DNA of 64,000 nucleotides from Melieria omissa (lineage: Eukaryota > Arthropoda > Insecta > Diptera > Ulidiidae): the NCBI GenBank assembly GCA_963971225.1, contig OZ020269.1:85722450-85786449 (forward strand), read 5' to 3'. The notes beneath the pieces were generated by a model, which saw only the letters and a program-made list of their open reading frames with translations, searched no databases and was not told the DNA's origin. Numbering within the stretch: the stretch's first letter is position 1; every line of letters begins with the position of its first letter. This document shows positions 22,418-33,330 of the stretch, one piece after another. The position numbers and the translations under genes are program-made.

Positions 22418-23030
22418 TCTTCTTCTTCTTAACTGGCCATAACAACCCGTTATCGGGTTACGGCCTGCCGCAAAACTTCTCTCCAGGCGCCTCTGCTTCG
22501 CGCGCGCCTTCTCCAGTTGGTCACACCAAGAGATACCAGGGCCTCTTCCACTTGGTCCTTCCACCGGAGACACGGCCTCCCTCTTCGCCGTCGACCTCCA
22601 ACCATCGCATCGAATGCCTTTTTCGCCGGAGCTTCGTCGTCCATGCGGCAGACATGACCGAGCCAGCGTAGCCGCTGGATGTTAATTCGCTGCGCTACGT
22701 CCATGTCCTTATACAGCTCATACAGCTCGTTATTGGTTCGTATGCGATAGTCGTCACCAACCCGAACAGGGCCGAAGATTTTGCGAAGCACCTTCCTCTC
22801 GAACACTCCAAGGGCCGCTATGTCGTTTCGTGTCATTGTCCATGCTTCAGCGCCATAGAGGAGCACGGGCAAGATAAGCGTCCTATAGAGTGAAAGTTTT
22901 GTCGGTCGAGAGAGGTCTCTACTTCTCAATTGCCTACCGAGACCGTAGTAGCACCTGTTGGCAAGAGTTATCCTTCGCTTTATCTCCAGACTGACATCAT
23001 TGCTGCTGTTGATGGCGGTGCCAATAAATA
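22418..23030 (-). mobile_element. 5'-truncated non-LTR retrotransposon
   Basis: The minus strand reads the C-terminal end of a LINE-type polyprotein and then a short 3' end, which stops in AAGAAGAAG. The 5' part of the reverse transcriptase and the endonuclease are absent, the usual result of incomplete reverse transcription. Lies in K2P intron 1. Confidence 0.85.
22450..23025 (-). pseudogene. LINE reverse transcriptase C-terminal fragment
   Basis: An open frame with no internal stop. It includes TLILPVLLYGAEAWTMTRND, then FERKVLRKIFGPVR, RIRTNNELYELYKDMDV, QRLRWLGHVCRMD and GRRRRGRPCLRWKDQVEEAL. These blocks are the thumb and tail of the reverse transcriptase of an insect LINE clade, and the first is preceded by RRITLANRCYYGLGRQLRS. 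The first 10-15 residues of the frame come from flanking DNA. The frame is well preserved, so the insertion is fairly recent. Confidence 0.85.
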
Positions 23031-23098
23031 TTAACATAAAAAACAATAAAACAACATTGTCGTTTGTCCAAGTTTCCTAATTAAGGGTTAATTCCTAG

Positions 23099-23247
23099 CA
23101 GGGGCGGATTCAGACAAACATTTTGGGAGGGTTTCAAAAGTAATTCTTTAATATTCATAAAATGCCTTTTAACTCGTATATAGTTTTAAAGTGGATCCCA
23201 AAATTTCGGGGGCTTCAACCTCTAAAACCCCCCGAAATCCGCCACTG
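23099..23247. mobile_element. hAT-like MITE, GGCGGATT ends
   Basis: 149 bp. Left end CAGGGGCGGATTCAG; right end GAAATCCGCCACTG, an inverted match. Flanks ATTCCTAG and ATTCATAT share five of eight bases, which could be a worn 8-bp duplication. A closely similar copy is at 56308-56461, where the duplication is exact. Confidence 0.75.
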
Positions 23248-23639
23248 ATTCATATAAATAAAATTACTTAACTAATGAATTCCAAAAATCAATTAACTAA
23301 TTAATGGTTTCGCTTTTCGAATTTCTTGGTCATAAAAACTAGTTACTGGGTTTCGGTTTGCCTTTGGACTTTAGTTGTCAGCTCTGCCACAGAGCCAATT
23401 ACGAAAATTGATCGAGTTAAAAAATCGTCCAAAAATTCGAAAACATACAAACAATTCAATATACTCGTAAAACTAGAAATCAAATATAGTATAATTGGGG
23501 TTTTCTCTTTTAAAGGACTTTAAAGGGATTTTTAAAATCATATTTGAAGAATTCTTGAAATATAGTTAAACTGGGTTTTTGGTTTTTCTGTCCTTTAAAA
23601 AGTCTTTGAAATTTCAAAAACATGAATTAAAGAAAAATG

Positions 23640-23790
23640 ATTTTAAAAATTCAAGGATAAAGTTTTAAGAGGAAATTTTTTAGTTTTTTCTGAAAATTTA
23701 ATAACATGAATTTAAAAAAAATTATTTAAAAAAAATTGAAGAATATTCAAGGATAAAGTTTTAAGAGGACAACTTAAATACGCCTCCAAA
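23640..23790. repeat. Two direct repeats about 100 bp apart
   Basis: The phrase ATTCAAGGATAAAGTTTTAA recurs at about 23650 and 23749. Probably a local duplication in AT-rich DNA. Confidence 0.5.
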
Positions 23791-23884
23791 AATTTTGTTT
23801 TTCAATTCTTGAGATTTTTTTCCTTTCATTTCATATCCATATTGATATTTTTCATTGTGCTAAATTTCTTGAATAATTTTTCTA

Positions 23885-24031
23885 AAACAGATTTATGTCC
23901 TTTAAATTTAAAAGCCAAAAAAAATTCCCAACGTCAGAGAGGAAATCGATAAATGCAGTTTTACTATTTTTGGACCCTAGTTTTACGAGGAAATAGATTT
24001 TTTCGTGTGTAAAACTGGATGTCAAACTGTG
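23885..24031 (-). mobile_element. One end of the CACTGTGCGACA-type element
   Basis: From 24031 on the minus strand the bases align with the left arm of the element at 32676: CACAGTTTGACA, TTTTACACACGAAAAAATC, AAAACTAGGGTCC and TAGTAAAACT. This copy lacks the Tc1 insertion present in the other and so shows the empty site. No second end was found. Confidence 0.6.
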
Positions 24032-24244
24032 TAATTAATTATATTTATTTGGCTATGTCGTTTAAAAAAAATAATAAATTCATAAAAAACCAAAAATTCA
24101 CAAACAAAAACAAAAAATACAAATATCACAAGAAAATCATTAACAATCTTTGTAACAATTTAGTAAATTCTTAGCATTTAAGCCTAAAAATAGTGTCAGT
24201 AGAGTTTCACTGACATTCAGCATTTTTGTAGTTTGAACTACAAC

Positions 24245-24412
24245 CAGTTGCGCACACGGGGGGGGCGGCGGAGGGGGTGTTTGTTAGTTAAAACCTCCAC
24301 CGAATACAAAAATTGCTGGTACAAAATATGGTTTTACCATTTAAAACAAAAAATTAGGCTCAACATTTGTACGCAGAACACCCCTTCCCCCCAAATCCTG
24401 TGTGCGCCACTG
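24245..24412. mobile_element. MITE with GCGCACAC ends
   Basis: 168 bp with inverted ends CAGTTGCGCACACGGG and CCTGTGTGCGCCACTG. The G-rich then C-rich interior encloses AAATATGGTTTTACC. A partial relative is at 57070-57176. Flanks show no clear 8-bp duplication. Confidence 0.7.
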
Positions 24413-25101
24413 TAAACAAACATAGCAAAGGCCAAGAAAAGTACGATGACATTTCAGTAACTTTTCATTTTTCCGTCAATTTGCTGTTTCGGTCCGGTAT
24501 TTCAGTTCTGCATTTGTAACATTAAGCCGTGAGTTCAGTTCTCAGATGAAAAGTTTACATGAAATGACAACGCATTGCAAAAGTTCCTTTTCAGTTTGTT
24601 CTAGGAAGAAGTTGAAAGGAAAAAGTTTTATGAAAAAGAAAAGGAAGATACATAGGAAACAACAAATGTTGTTTTAGTTCATCATAACAGCTAAAGTTTC
24701 AAGCAACAAATTATCAGTTCAAATTTCTATCATTTACTAGAAGAGAAATAAAACATTGCAAGACATTACAAGATTTGCAGTTTATAATTTCAACACCACA
24801 AAAGTAAATTTGCATTCAGGAAAGGACTGCAATTTGAGCTAAAAAAGTGGCACATTGAATTCAATTGAGAAGTGAACAATTGTCTTCTCTTAGGATCTCT
24901 TAACCTTTGCCTTAAGGCCCATTAACTAAAAGCAACTTCGAATAATTGGGCGAATTAACTTTAAATTAAAAGTAGTTCGCAAATTAGTTTCATGTAGTTC
25001 CACATAGAATTCCACCACTCAGTTGCCTCTTGTATTCCATCACATTGTCAACCCAGACAACTAACTTGGGCTGATTTGTTGTAGCACTCGCAATAACTCA
25101 C
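24413..25101. other. K2P intron 1, donor side
   Basis: No repeat or exon recognised. It contains the donor GTGAGT of exon 1 at 25096-25101 (minus strand). Confidence 0.6.
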
Positions 25102-25510
25102 CTTCGATGGCACCGAAGAGCAGTGCACCGCCCACACTGTACAGTGTCACCACGAACAGCAGAAACATGTGCGTGAACCATTTCTTCGACCATTTGCTGA
25201 ACTTGTCGTAGAGGCCGAAGGTGAACCTCTCGCCGAAGCTCATGCCGGACTTGGTGAAATCGACGAAGCCCTCGAAGCCTTTGGCCATGAAATTGCCGGC
25301 CGCAAACGGATTGGCGTACTGGGGCCAGTACGGCTGACCGGGCGCCGCCGTCGAGCCGGGCATGGTTTGCGCGGTTTGTGCGGTGAAGGGTGGCTGCGCG
25401 GTGGGCGGCATCGAACCGCCGTAGCCAATGCCAGGGCTCTGCAGATTCTTCAGGTTCATGCGTGGCGGACGATGAGCGCGCCGCGGCGGCGGTGTACTGG
25501 TTTGCGACAT
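25102..25510 (-). CDS. K2P potassium channel, exon 1 (N terminus, TM1)
   Basis: Starts MSQTSTPPPRRAHRPPRMNL and codes 136 residues plus one base to a donor GTGAGT. Residues 1-75 are Pro/Ala/Gly-rich and cytosolic. After WSKKWFTHMF, a hydrophobic segment (about 111-132) ends in LLFGAIE, the typical first membrane segment and cap start of K2P channels. Joined to exon 2 the reading is GAIEEREFKQN, with the frame kept. K2P channels are dimeric plasma-membrane leak channels that hold the resting potential. The exon is much more G+C-rich than its surroundings. Which fly K2P paralogue it is cannot be told from this part. Any upstream 5' UTR exon is unmarked. Confidence 0.88.
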
Positions 25511-26480
25511 CTCGTTAATGTGTTTGAGTGGGCGGCAACGTGTTTATAGGAAACGATTTTCACTTTGGACGGACTGTAGTTTATTTATATTTACAGAAAT
25601 ATACATATAACTTTTTCTTAAACGATTTTTTTACTTATTTCGAGACATTTTTAATTTATTTGAGTTGGATGAAAATTTTTGGAATTCTTTAGTTTCTATT
25701 ATTTGCATTTATATTCGTTCTTATTTTGATTATTATTTTTATTTAAATGACCAATAAAATTTAATTATATTAATTCATTCAATGCATTTCTATTTTTCAT
25801 TCATTTCATATTTTTGCATAACTTTTTCACCTTCAAAATATTACGTTATATTAAACATTTTATGTATTTTTTTTTATTTTTGAAGAAATTTTATTTAATT
25901 TTTGCGCTGATTTATAAAAATTTAATAATCTTTGGAAAGTTGTTATTATTATCTTTAAATAAAATATTTATACATTGAAATTAATTAAATTTCGTTAAAT
26001 TCTTTGTTCTTTTTTAGTAACAGTTTTTGAAATTATTTTTTTTATGTATATTTTTATTAAAAATTTTTTTTATTATTATTCCATATATTTGTAATTCTAT
26101 TGTATATATTTTATTTGAATATTTTTTGTATATTTTTTTTAATATATTTTTTCTAATTGGTTCACAACTGTTTAGCCTCCAAAATTATCTTATTTTTAAT
26201 TTTCACATAGTTTTATAATATTCACATTTCATTTATTTAACATCAGTCATTATTCAAACTGAATATTTGTTTATTTAAGATGCATTAAATTTCATTTATT
26301 TATTTGTTTTTTATTTCTACACAAATTTCTCGCCTTCAGCATTTCGTTTGCTATACATTTTGAGCAATTATCTAGCAATTATTTGCTTGTAAGTAATTGC
26401 AATTTCTCTCCATATGTTGGCTTTTTCGTTTTTATAATTTATTTATATTTTTTCGAAAGTATAATTTTTCATAATTCAGT
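25511..26480. other. Upstream of K2P exon 1, very AT-rich
   Basis: Should contain the 5' UTR or promoter of the K2P gene if exon 1 is the first. I see only AT-rich DNA with many TTTATT runs and no clear TATA/Inr pair. Confidence 0.4.
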
Positions 26481-26800
26481 AACGCAAAAATCACTCGTTC
26501 AACCGTCTCGTTTACTACTGAACGCCAGCACCGGGCGCCGCTTTGGTGGTCTTCGCTTCCGTCCGTTTCGTTCTTAATTTAAATTCCAACTGAAAGCAAT
26601 CGACAAGTCGTCGCCGTCGTCGTCGTTGTCGGCAGCTGCGACCCCAACATCAGCGCTAGCATCCGAAACGTTGCCATCGTCTCCGCTCATACAAACATAT
26701 CTCGCATCTCTGTGTTGCCCACGACGACTGACATCAGTGACGTTTTGGCCACGCATTGTTGTTACTTTTGATGCCATTAGTGTTGTTTGTATTTGCGTGA
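26481..26800. other. G+C-rich block with GTCGTC repeats
   Basis: A local block of normal to high G+C in AT-rich DNA, with a GTCGTCG run at 26608-26630. A minus-strand 67-codon frame crosses it but has no splice support. It could be a 5' UTR exon or promoter of the K2P gene; this is a guess. Confidence 0.3.
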
Positions 26801-26821
26801 TTTCCCTTCGACGTGCATCAG

Positions 26822-27428
26822 CTAGAGCCCGACCGATTAATCGGCTTCGGCTTCGGTCACATTCGGCCAGTAAGGTTTTGGCCTTTGCCGAAGGTGAACA
26901 ATTTTTTTAATATATATGGCTCGATATGTATTCAATATAAGGTATATAGCTATCTATTCTAGTTATCAAAATAATTGTGCTTAATCATTTTGTTCCGGCA
27001 AATGCGAGCACAGTTCGTATCACTAGATTGTGTCAACATCAAATAAAACACAAGTGGGATTTTTTAGTTCAGTTCACCTCAATTTTACTTCACTTATTCG
27101 TATCACCCTCGTTTGCCAAAGCCAAAACTAGCTGACAGCACTATTCCCGGCTGCCGTTTATGCTATTTTTCCCGGAACATAAGTCATTCTCGAAACATTC
27201 GGCATTTTCTCGCATTGTCCATGCGTTAGTTCCCGAAAGTGCCATGTCGCCAAAAAGTATGCAATGTTCACTGAACACTGAACGAAAATTTGTTTCTGTG
27301 CATTGCATAACATACGTTAAGGACTTAAGGATTAAGTTATTTATCTTCAGCTTAGGATTTAGCCGAATATTTATCTTTTAGCCGATTTATCGGCTTCGGC
27401 CAAAATCTCACCTTCGGTCAGACTCTAG
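26822..27428. mobile_element. Inverted-end element, CTAGAG..GACCGA
   Basis: 607 bp. The left end CTAGAGCCCGACCGATTAAT matches in inverse CTTCGGTCAGACTCTAG at the right. Both ends carry GGCTTCGG-type subterminal motifs, and CCGATTAATCGG is a perfect palindrome. No transposase frame. Probably a non-autonomous DNA transposon, maybe hAT-like; the duplication is not clear. Confidence 0.65.
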
Positions 27429-27768
27429 CAGCAGCTGTTCCCTTTTATCTTCGCTGGTGCCGATTGTTGCGATTATTTGTTTTTGTTACTTTTATGCCAA
27501 TGAAGTTGTGTGATTTTTGTTCGTGAGATGTGTGAGTGCACGAGAGAGACACAATACAAATTCTCTGAAAATTGCTAATCACATTTGAGCACTTCCGGCT
27601 AAAGGGTTGTCTGGTGCTGTGTTAGTGATTGTGATTTGTGGATACACTGTGAAAAGTATAAAAGTATAAAATTTTGTATATGTGTTATATATTGCATACA
27701 CATTGTATAAATGAGGAAAAAAATATGTGTGTCTCTTACAGATGCAGCCACCATACCTTAACCTAACC

Positions 27769-28335
27769 CAGTGTTGCCAGATCAGGAGATTTCCTACTAG
27801 ATTTATGAGATTTTTGGGCTTTCAGGACGATTTTTTGGAGGAAAAATTTTTTAGGAGAAGGAGATTAAGGCGTTAAGGAGATTTATATTTTATGTTAGGG
27901 GGTTTTTCGGATCCTTAGTGGATTTTTGGGAGATTTTTGGATAACGAAGTATGATGTATTGGGAACACTGGCAACAAAACATATTTTGGCAACTCTTTTA
28001 ATAGTCAAAGCAACCTGTTGTGTTAAAAATGTGTAAGCTTACAAAATGTAAGCTCGTTCTATCTCGTTCTCACTTATTGCTGTCACAATGAAATCCCGCC
28101 AAAACTAAAACTTTTTATTTAATTCATTTGTTATATGTATTGTTTTTGTTAAGTTCTTTCTGTTAAGCTGAAGATGAATAAAAAAGGCTGCATTAAAAAA
28201 GTATGTATGCATATTTTGTTTTATTTATTTTTATGAGAAGTTTAGTTTTAGTAGATTTTGTTTAACTTCTGGGAGAAAATTTCAGTATTTCTTTAAGATT
28301 TAGGAGAAAGTCAGTTTAGGTATCTGGCCACACTG
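27769..28335. mobile_element. hAT-like MITE, CAGTGTTGCCAGAT ends, copy 1
   Basis: 567 bp. Left CAGTGTTGCCAGATC and right ATCTGGCCACACTG are inverted. ACCTAACC is duplicated exactly at 27761-27768 and 28336-28343: an 8-bp target duplication, as hAT elements make. The interior has many AGGAGATTT and GGAGATTTTTGG phrases and no coding frame. A second copy is at 59044. Confidence 0.85.
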
Positions 28336-28453
28336 ACCTAACCTATGTATGAATTGTCTAAATAACGGCAATCTTCCTTATTAGAACATTATGACCAATA
28401 AATAACCCAAGTACACCGAGATTCAGTACTGCATTGGCTTATGGTTTTTCAGA

Positions 28454-29370
28454 CAGGGTGTTTCTTTTAAATTATTTTTGCCTCAAATATGGTATTTGCT
28501 TTAAAAGTTGTGAACGTAAACCTTCCTTCCTCAAATTGACATCCTGTGTGTCCCACTGGTATGGAAGGCCCATAGTACAAACCTCCGCCGTGGCTTTGTT
28601 TCGGATATTAAATTTCAATGACTGCCGCATAAATCTGTCTGAATTTTCTGAATGGCATATCTGAGTTAACTATGAGGGAGTCAACTGCTTGCGGGTTGCC
28701 CGCACAGATCTGTACTTTAGGTAGTCCCAAAGGACAAAGTTTTAAGGCCTTGAATTGCACGATCTCTACGGCCAATTTCCAAGTCGTTCGTACAGAATGT
28801 CCATCGTGGTATTTGTTCGGTTGAAGCCACATATTATCGGTATTCATATTATTCAGTTTAGGTCTCAAGAAGTTGGTGCTGGTGAATCTTGTGTGGATTG
28901 ATGTGATGTAATGATAGCACTCAGTCTATTTGGACCATTTTACTGTGTCCATGGGAGATAGGGGAGGACACTTTTTAAGCGGATGGCGTTTCACCAGCCT
29001 GAGTTAGGATTCGAACCTAGGGTCTCGGTATGGAAAGTCAGCGTGCTACCCGCTGTACTATCGGAGATGACCTTGTGTGGAGTGGTATCGCTCCAAGTCC
29101 AACATTCAAGAAAAAAAAAATGGGCCTTGTTGCTAAGGATGTTAAAAGCTATGAACTGCGCGGAATGTTCTGTTCGAAATGTTCGAACAGAGCAGTGACT
29201 TTCATAATAAAATTTGATGACGCGCAGATGTTGCTCAACGCTATAACACTTCATGAGGGTTGGCCGTATATTAATAAACAATTGACAGTAAATTTGACAG
29301 ATGGTACTTTGACAACATGGCTGCCATAAATTAACAAATAAGTATACAGCATCCCTACTGAGAAACCCTG
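28454..29370 (-). mobile_element. Degenerate Tc1/mariner-type element (DD41D-like)
   Basis: Ends CAGGGTGTTTCTTT and AGAAACCCTG are inverted. Both transposase pieces read on the minus strand: an N-terminal MKCYSVEQHLRVIKFYYE from 29254 and a worn C-terminal part with AGNPQAVDSL near 28700. A tRNA-like SINE sits between them (28987-29072). No TA pair at the edges can be defined, so borders are approximate. Confidence 0.6.
28987..29072 (-). repeat. tRNA-derived SINE head, copy A
   Basis: On the minus strand: A-box-like GATAGTACAGCGGGTAGCAC, an anticodon-like arm, then the B box GGTTCGAATCC and CAGGCTGGTGAAACG. The same tail CTGGTGAAAC follows the head at 56480. Stems do not close well, so this is not an active tRNA gene. 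Confidence 0.75.
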
Positions 29371-31506
29371 CATTCAATTCCTTTTTTCGGAACTTAGAAT
29401 TGAGGGCTTTGTTCGTGCATTTAGTGGATTTTTTGAATTTTTATTTGACAATTTTCATTACAACCTCCTATGTCCCTGTCACTACTCCAAACTAGATTGT
29501 GACTTCGCAGCATGGTATCATGCAGATTTGTATTATAAGGTTGAAATATTTTACTGTGTAACCTATACCAACTCGACTGAACCAGAACCTTCATATGTAG
29601 GCAATTATATATAGTTCGTTTTTTTAATGTTCAATTTTTAAATCAAATTTTTTAGATCGCTCTGCGTAATGTTGGCCCTTCCACAATGTTAAGTACTATC
29701 AATTAAATGACTCAGTGATTAGTAAATTTTTTTGTTTGAAAGTTGCTGCCGGCAAAACATTTAATTGAATACATTTAGGGAGATTCACTTATTTATTTAG
29801 TGCTCATTATCTCTGACACTGTCTGACTCTCTTTTTCATGACATTGGCATCAAATTGTTGGACAGGCAGCGAACAATTTCTGATCACAGCGATTTGAGGC
29901 ACTTTTTCTCTCTCTCTCGGCTTGTTGTTCTCATGCTGCTTCTTTCTTATACTATGCACATAATGATTATCTGATACATAATGATTGTTTGCTAATTTTC
30001 GTGGAAATCTGGAACTAGCCGAAATGAGTTTTGTGCCATTCGAAGAATGGTTGACACAGCGTGTTTTAATTATATTTGCCTTTTCACTTTTAAAATATAT
30101 GATACAATATTTTTGACTATATATAATATACATATATGAATGTATGTTTGTATGTAAAATGGCCAACCAACGATTGAAAGTGCTGTGGAAACATTTAATC
30201 AACACCGAATGAGCAATGCTTTAAAAATAAAATTTAGTAATTTGGCCAACTGAACAAAAAGTGCCTAATGATTCCTAACATTCGATGGTTTTCACATAAA
30301 ATGCCAAACATTTTCAACTTAACAATGCCGTCAAAATATGAAATTAATGCTATGATTTGTTGTTGTTTTGGTTGAGCGACATTTGTAATGATTTTGGAAG
30401 GCGGCAAAAGTCACACAGTGTGGGCTTTCTTTTTATACACGCAGAACGTTTTTTTTAAGAATTTACTAAAATTAGTTCTGAATGCTTGGAAAATTTTAAT
30501 TAATTTCATAAATATGGGTTCTTTATGCGAACTTGTGGTCAAGTCATATTTCTTAACTCGTAAATTTTCCTCATTAGTATTAGTAAAAAAAAAGTAAAAA
30601 CTTTGCACTTTTTTTTTTTAAACTAAGCGTAGAAACATAAAGCGCGGCATAATCAAAGCTATTCGCAAATTGGGTCTGCGTGTGAAATAGTTTGGATTTA
30701 TAATTTTGTAAATTTAATTTGAAATCTTTACGACATGGTTCAGCGAAACTGCGTCCATGGAACGTGTGTGGTTGTGTGATTCCTGTGTATTTGGATATTT
30801 GTGCGGTGGGTGACTTCTTGTGACAGCGGGAGACACAATATTGTGACAAGCATTCAGTTGACTTGATGTTTTTATGGTTTTTCTAATCCAAGCGTCTAAG
30901 AATATTTGGAAAGTAAAAATTTTCCTCAGAATTCAGGGAATACTGAGAGAAATTATTGGGAGAATTTAACGATTTCAGTTTTATTTTTGTTCCGAAAAGT
31001 TCGTATCTCAGATTTATAATGTTGGAAATAATCCAACTGAATTTTTTGTTTTTTCAATAGCTTTAAAAAAACTTTTAGAGTTGCAAATTATGAGGGAAAT
31101 CTGCCGGTTAAAAATACTCACTGGCTGGGAATTCGTGCAAAAACTTAACTTAGTTGTTCTTTTTGTTCCTTACATGAAAAGTACATTTTGGTCATCCAGA
31201 GTAGGGATTGCACTCTCGGGATCCCGAATAATTTTAGTCCCGAAAAATACCGGAATTGGAATAATCCGAACATGGGATCGAATAGACTTTTTTATATTTT
31301 CAACTTAATTTCGACAAAACCAAATCTTTTTATTTAATACAAAAAATAAATTGCTCACTGGCTGTGACGTCTGAATAAGTTTCAATGCAACAATAGCTCT
31401 GTTTGTGTACTTTTCCTTTAAAAATTGGCCAGTAGCAAAAATCAAAAGAGTAAAATCTCGTTCATGAATTAAGTTTCAGCTCCTTTTCAACATTTTCTTT
31501 TCCTTA
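29371..31506. other. Spacer, no gene seen
   Basis: About 2.1 kb of AT-rich DNA. TTGCACTCTCGGGATCCCG at 31208-31226 resembles a hAT-type terminus but has no partner. No exons recognised. Confidence 0.45.
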
Positions 31507-31508
31507 TA

Positions 31509-32058
31509 CTACGTTTACATTGAGCCCAAATGCGTGATTTGGGCAAAAATTCTCAAATGCGAAGCCAAATCACGCATTTCCCCATACAAATTCAAATCGA
31601 CGAAATGACTCATTTCAACAAAACGACGAAGCAAATGCGATAAAACATGACCAATTTTATCGAACGCATCACAAAATGAAAGCTCATTCAAAAGCTTCAA
31701 AAGCTTTTGTTCTTTTTGACAGTTCAAAATCAAAACAAACGAAAATGATCAAAATGGAAATTTTGAATGGAAATTTTCGTCTGCTTCAAATATGTAGAAT
31801 ATGCTTAGCATGTAAGGTATGTAATATATTTGTATTCAAATATGGCAGTGTGTGGAACATACAGGTAGCAAAAAAACAACAAATTCTTTAGTCAGTAGCC
31901 GGAGAAGCGCTGATCTATGTGGTGCGGCAAGAGGACATGAGCATTGAGCATATGACATTAGCTGCCAAACAAAATGCAAATGCAATGCGAATGAGGCAAT
32001 GTAAACACTTTGAAATGACTCATCTCAAACTACGCATTTGGACTCAATGTAAACGTAG
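31509..32058. mobile_element. TIR element with AAATGCG subterminal repeats
   Basis: 550 bp with inverted ends CTACGTTTACATTGAG and CTCAATGTAAACGTAG, flanked by TA at both sides. AAATGCG or its complement occurs many times near both ends. Near the left end AAATGCGTGATTTGG and CCAAATCACGCATTT form a hairpin. GAAATGACTCAT occurs in both arms. No transposase frame. Confidence 0.8.
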
Positions 32059-32675
32059 TATTAGTTTGGCAGTTTTTAATGCATGTTCGACAAAACCCTG
32101 GAACATTAAAGTTCTAAAACTGGTTTCATGGGAAATTCTTTACCTGACCTTAGCTTGCGACAATGATTGATGATTTGGTTTTATTTTAATTTGTTTGCTA
32201 CGCCGCTACTACTGAAGTTGTTGTTATATAATCACAGGTGGCTTTTTAAATTACAATGTGTTGCGGTTCGTCTATAATTAAGAGCAACAGTAGGCAAAAA
32301 CGTAACACACAATTTTGGCTTTTAAACTATGAAGTCATAGCTAAACTTGCACGTGCTGTGAAATTTTACATTATTACAAATTTCGCAGATTCGTTAAACA
32401 CATTTGTAAACAATTTTTAAATATTTAAAATAGAGTTTTACTTAATTTGCGTTCAAAGTTTGAAGCTTAATTAACCCAAATGTGTCGGTGTTAATTGCCT
32501 TTAGAACTGTAAGAAAACATTTCTTCGTAATTAGAAAAAATAAATTTTTTGGTGCATGTTTAGTGTGGCCATATGGCGTTGTCGCGTAAAGTTGATTAAC
32601 CTTTCTGCTGTAGCTTTTTACTGAGAGAAACCATACTGACATTACTGAGGGATCATCTCGTTCTGGCTGTAATAA
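32059..32675. other. Spacer, no gene seen
   Basis: AT-rich; nothing recognised. Confidence 0.4.
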
Positions 32676-32724
32676 CACCGTGCGACAAAAATAAAAAAAT
32701 TCAAAACACACGAGAAAATCGATA

Positions 32725-33330
32725 TACAGTTTGTCAAGTAAATGTTTGCAAATTTAAAGAAGGTAGAAACTTATTTTGAAAAGCTTATAATATAACAAAA
32801 ATTGCAATATTTTGAAATTATTTGAAAAATATCGATAGATTGAATATTTCACTCTCACTCTCAATATCAAAGTAATGTCTATTTGATTCGCGTATTGAAG
32901 GGCGAATTGATTTGAAAGTATCTCCTGGACAACCCAGAAAACTGTCTGACAGAGAAGAAAGAAAAATCATCCGAAAAGCTTGTGAAAACCCCCGTATCTC
33001 AATAAGGGAAATGGCTTTGGATATACAAAAATAGAATGCGGAACTGATGTATCTCATGAAACTGTTGGGAACTGTACGGCGCCAAATTTTCTATGCAATC
33101 TTAGTTTTGAAAGAAGACGAATTTTTTGACAGTTTGAAATATAGCTTCATTCCTTTTTTGATTTTTTAACACTGTTTTCGCGAATCAAATAGACATTACT
33201 AATAATCTATATTTAAAAGAATTATTATTAATTATTTTAAAAATATTGAAATTTCTGTTATATTTATAAGCTTTTCAAAATAATTTTTCTACCTTTTTTA
33301 AGTTTGCAAACATTTACTTGACTAACTGTA
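32725..33330 (+). mobile_element. Deleted Tc1-like element with long TIRs
   Basis: Ends TACAGTTTGTCAAGTAAATG and its inverse, with inverted similarity over about 100 bp, flanked by TA (32723-32724, 33331-33332). About 606 bp, so most of the usual 1.6 kb is gone. The plus strand holds a fragment of the transposase DNA-binding region. Inserted in the element at 32676-33733. Confidence 0.9.
32900..33110 (+). pseudogene. Tc1 transposase N-terminal fragment
   Basis: Reads RIDLKVSPGQPRKLSDREER, then KIIRKACENPRISIREMALDIQ, a stop, and a shifted remainder with VSHETV-like and RRQ pieces. This matches the second helix-turn-helix of Tc1 transposases (paired-like domain; GRPRKLS is the usual hinge). 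The catalytic domain is gone. Not functional. Confidence 0.8.

Noticed and set aside
28987..29072. tRNA gene
   Set aside because: Boxes are present but the acceptor and arm stems do not pair; similar heads elsewhere show that it is a SINE.
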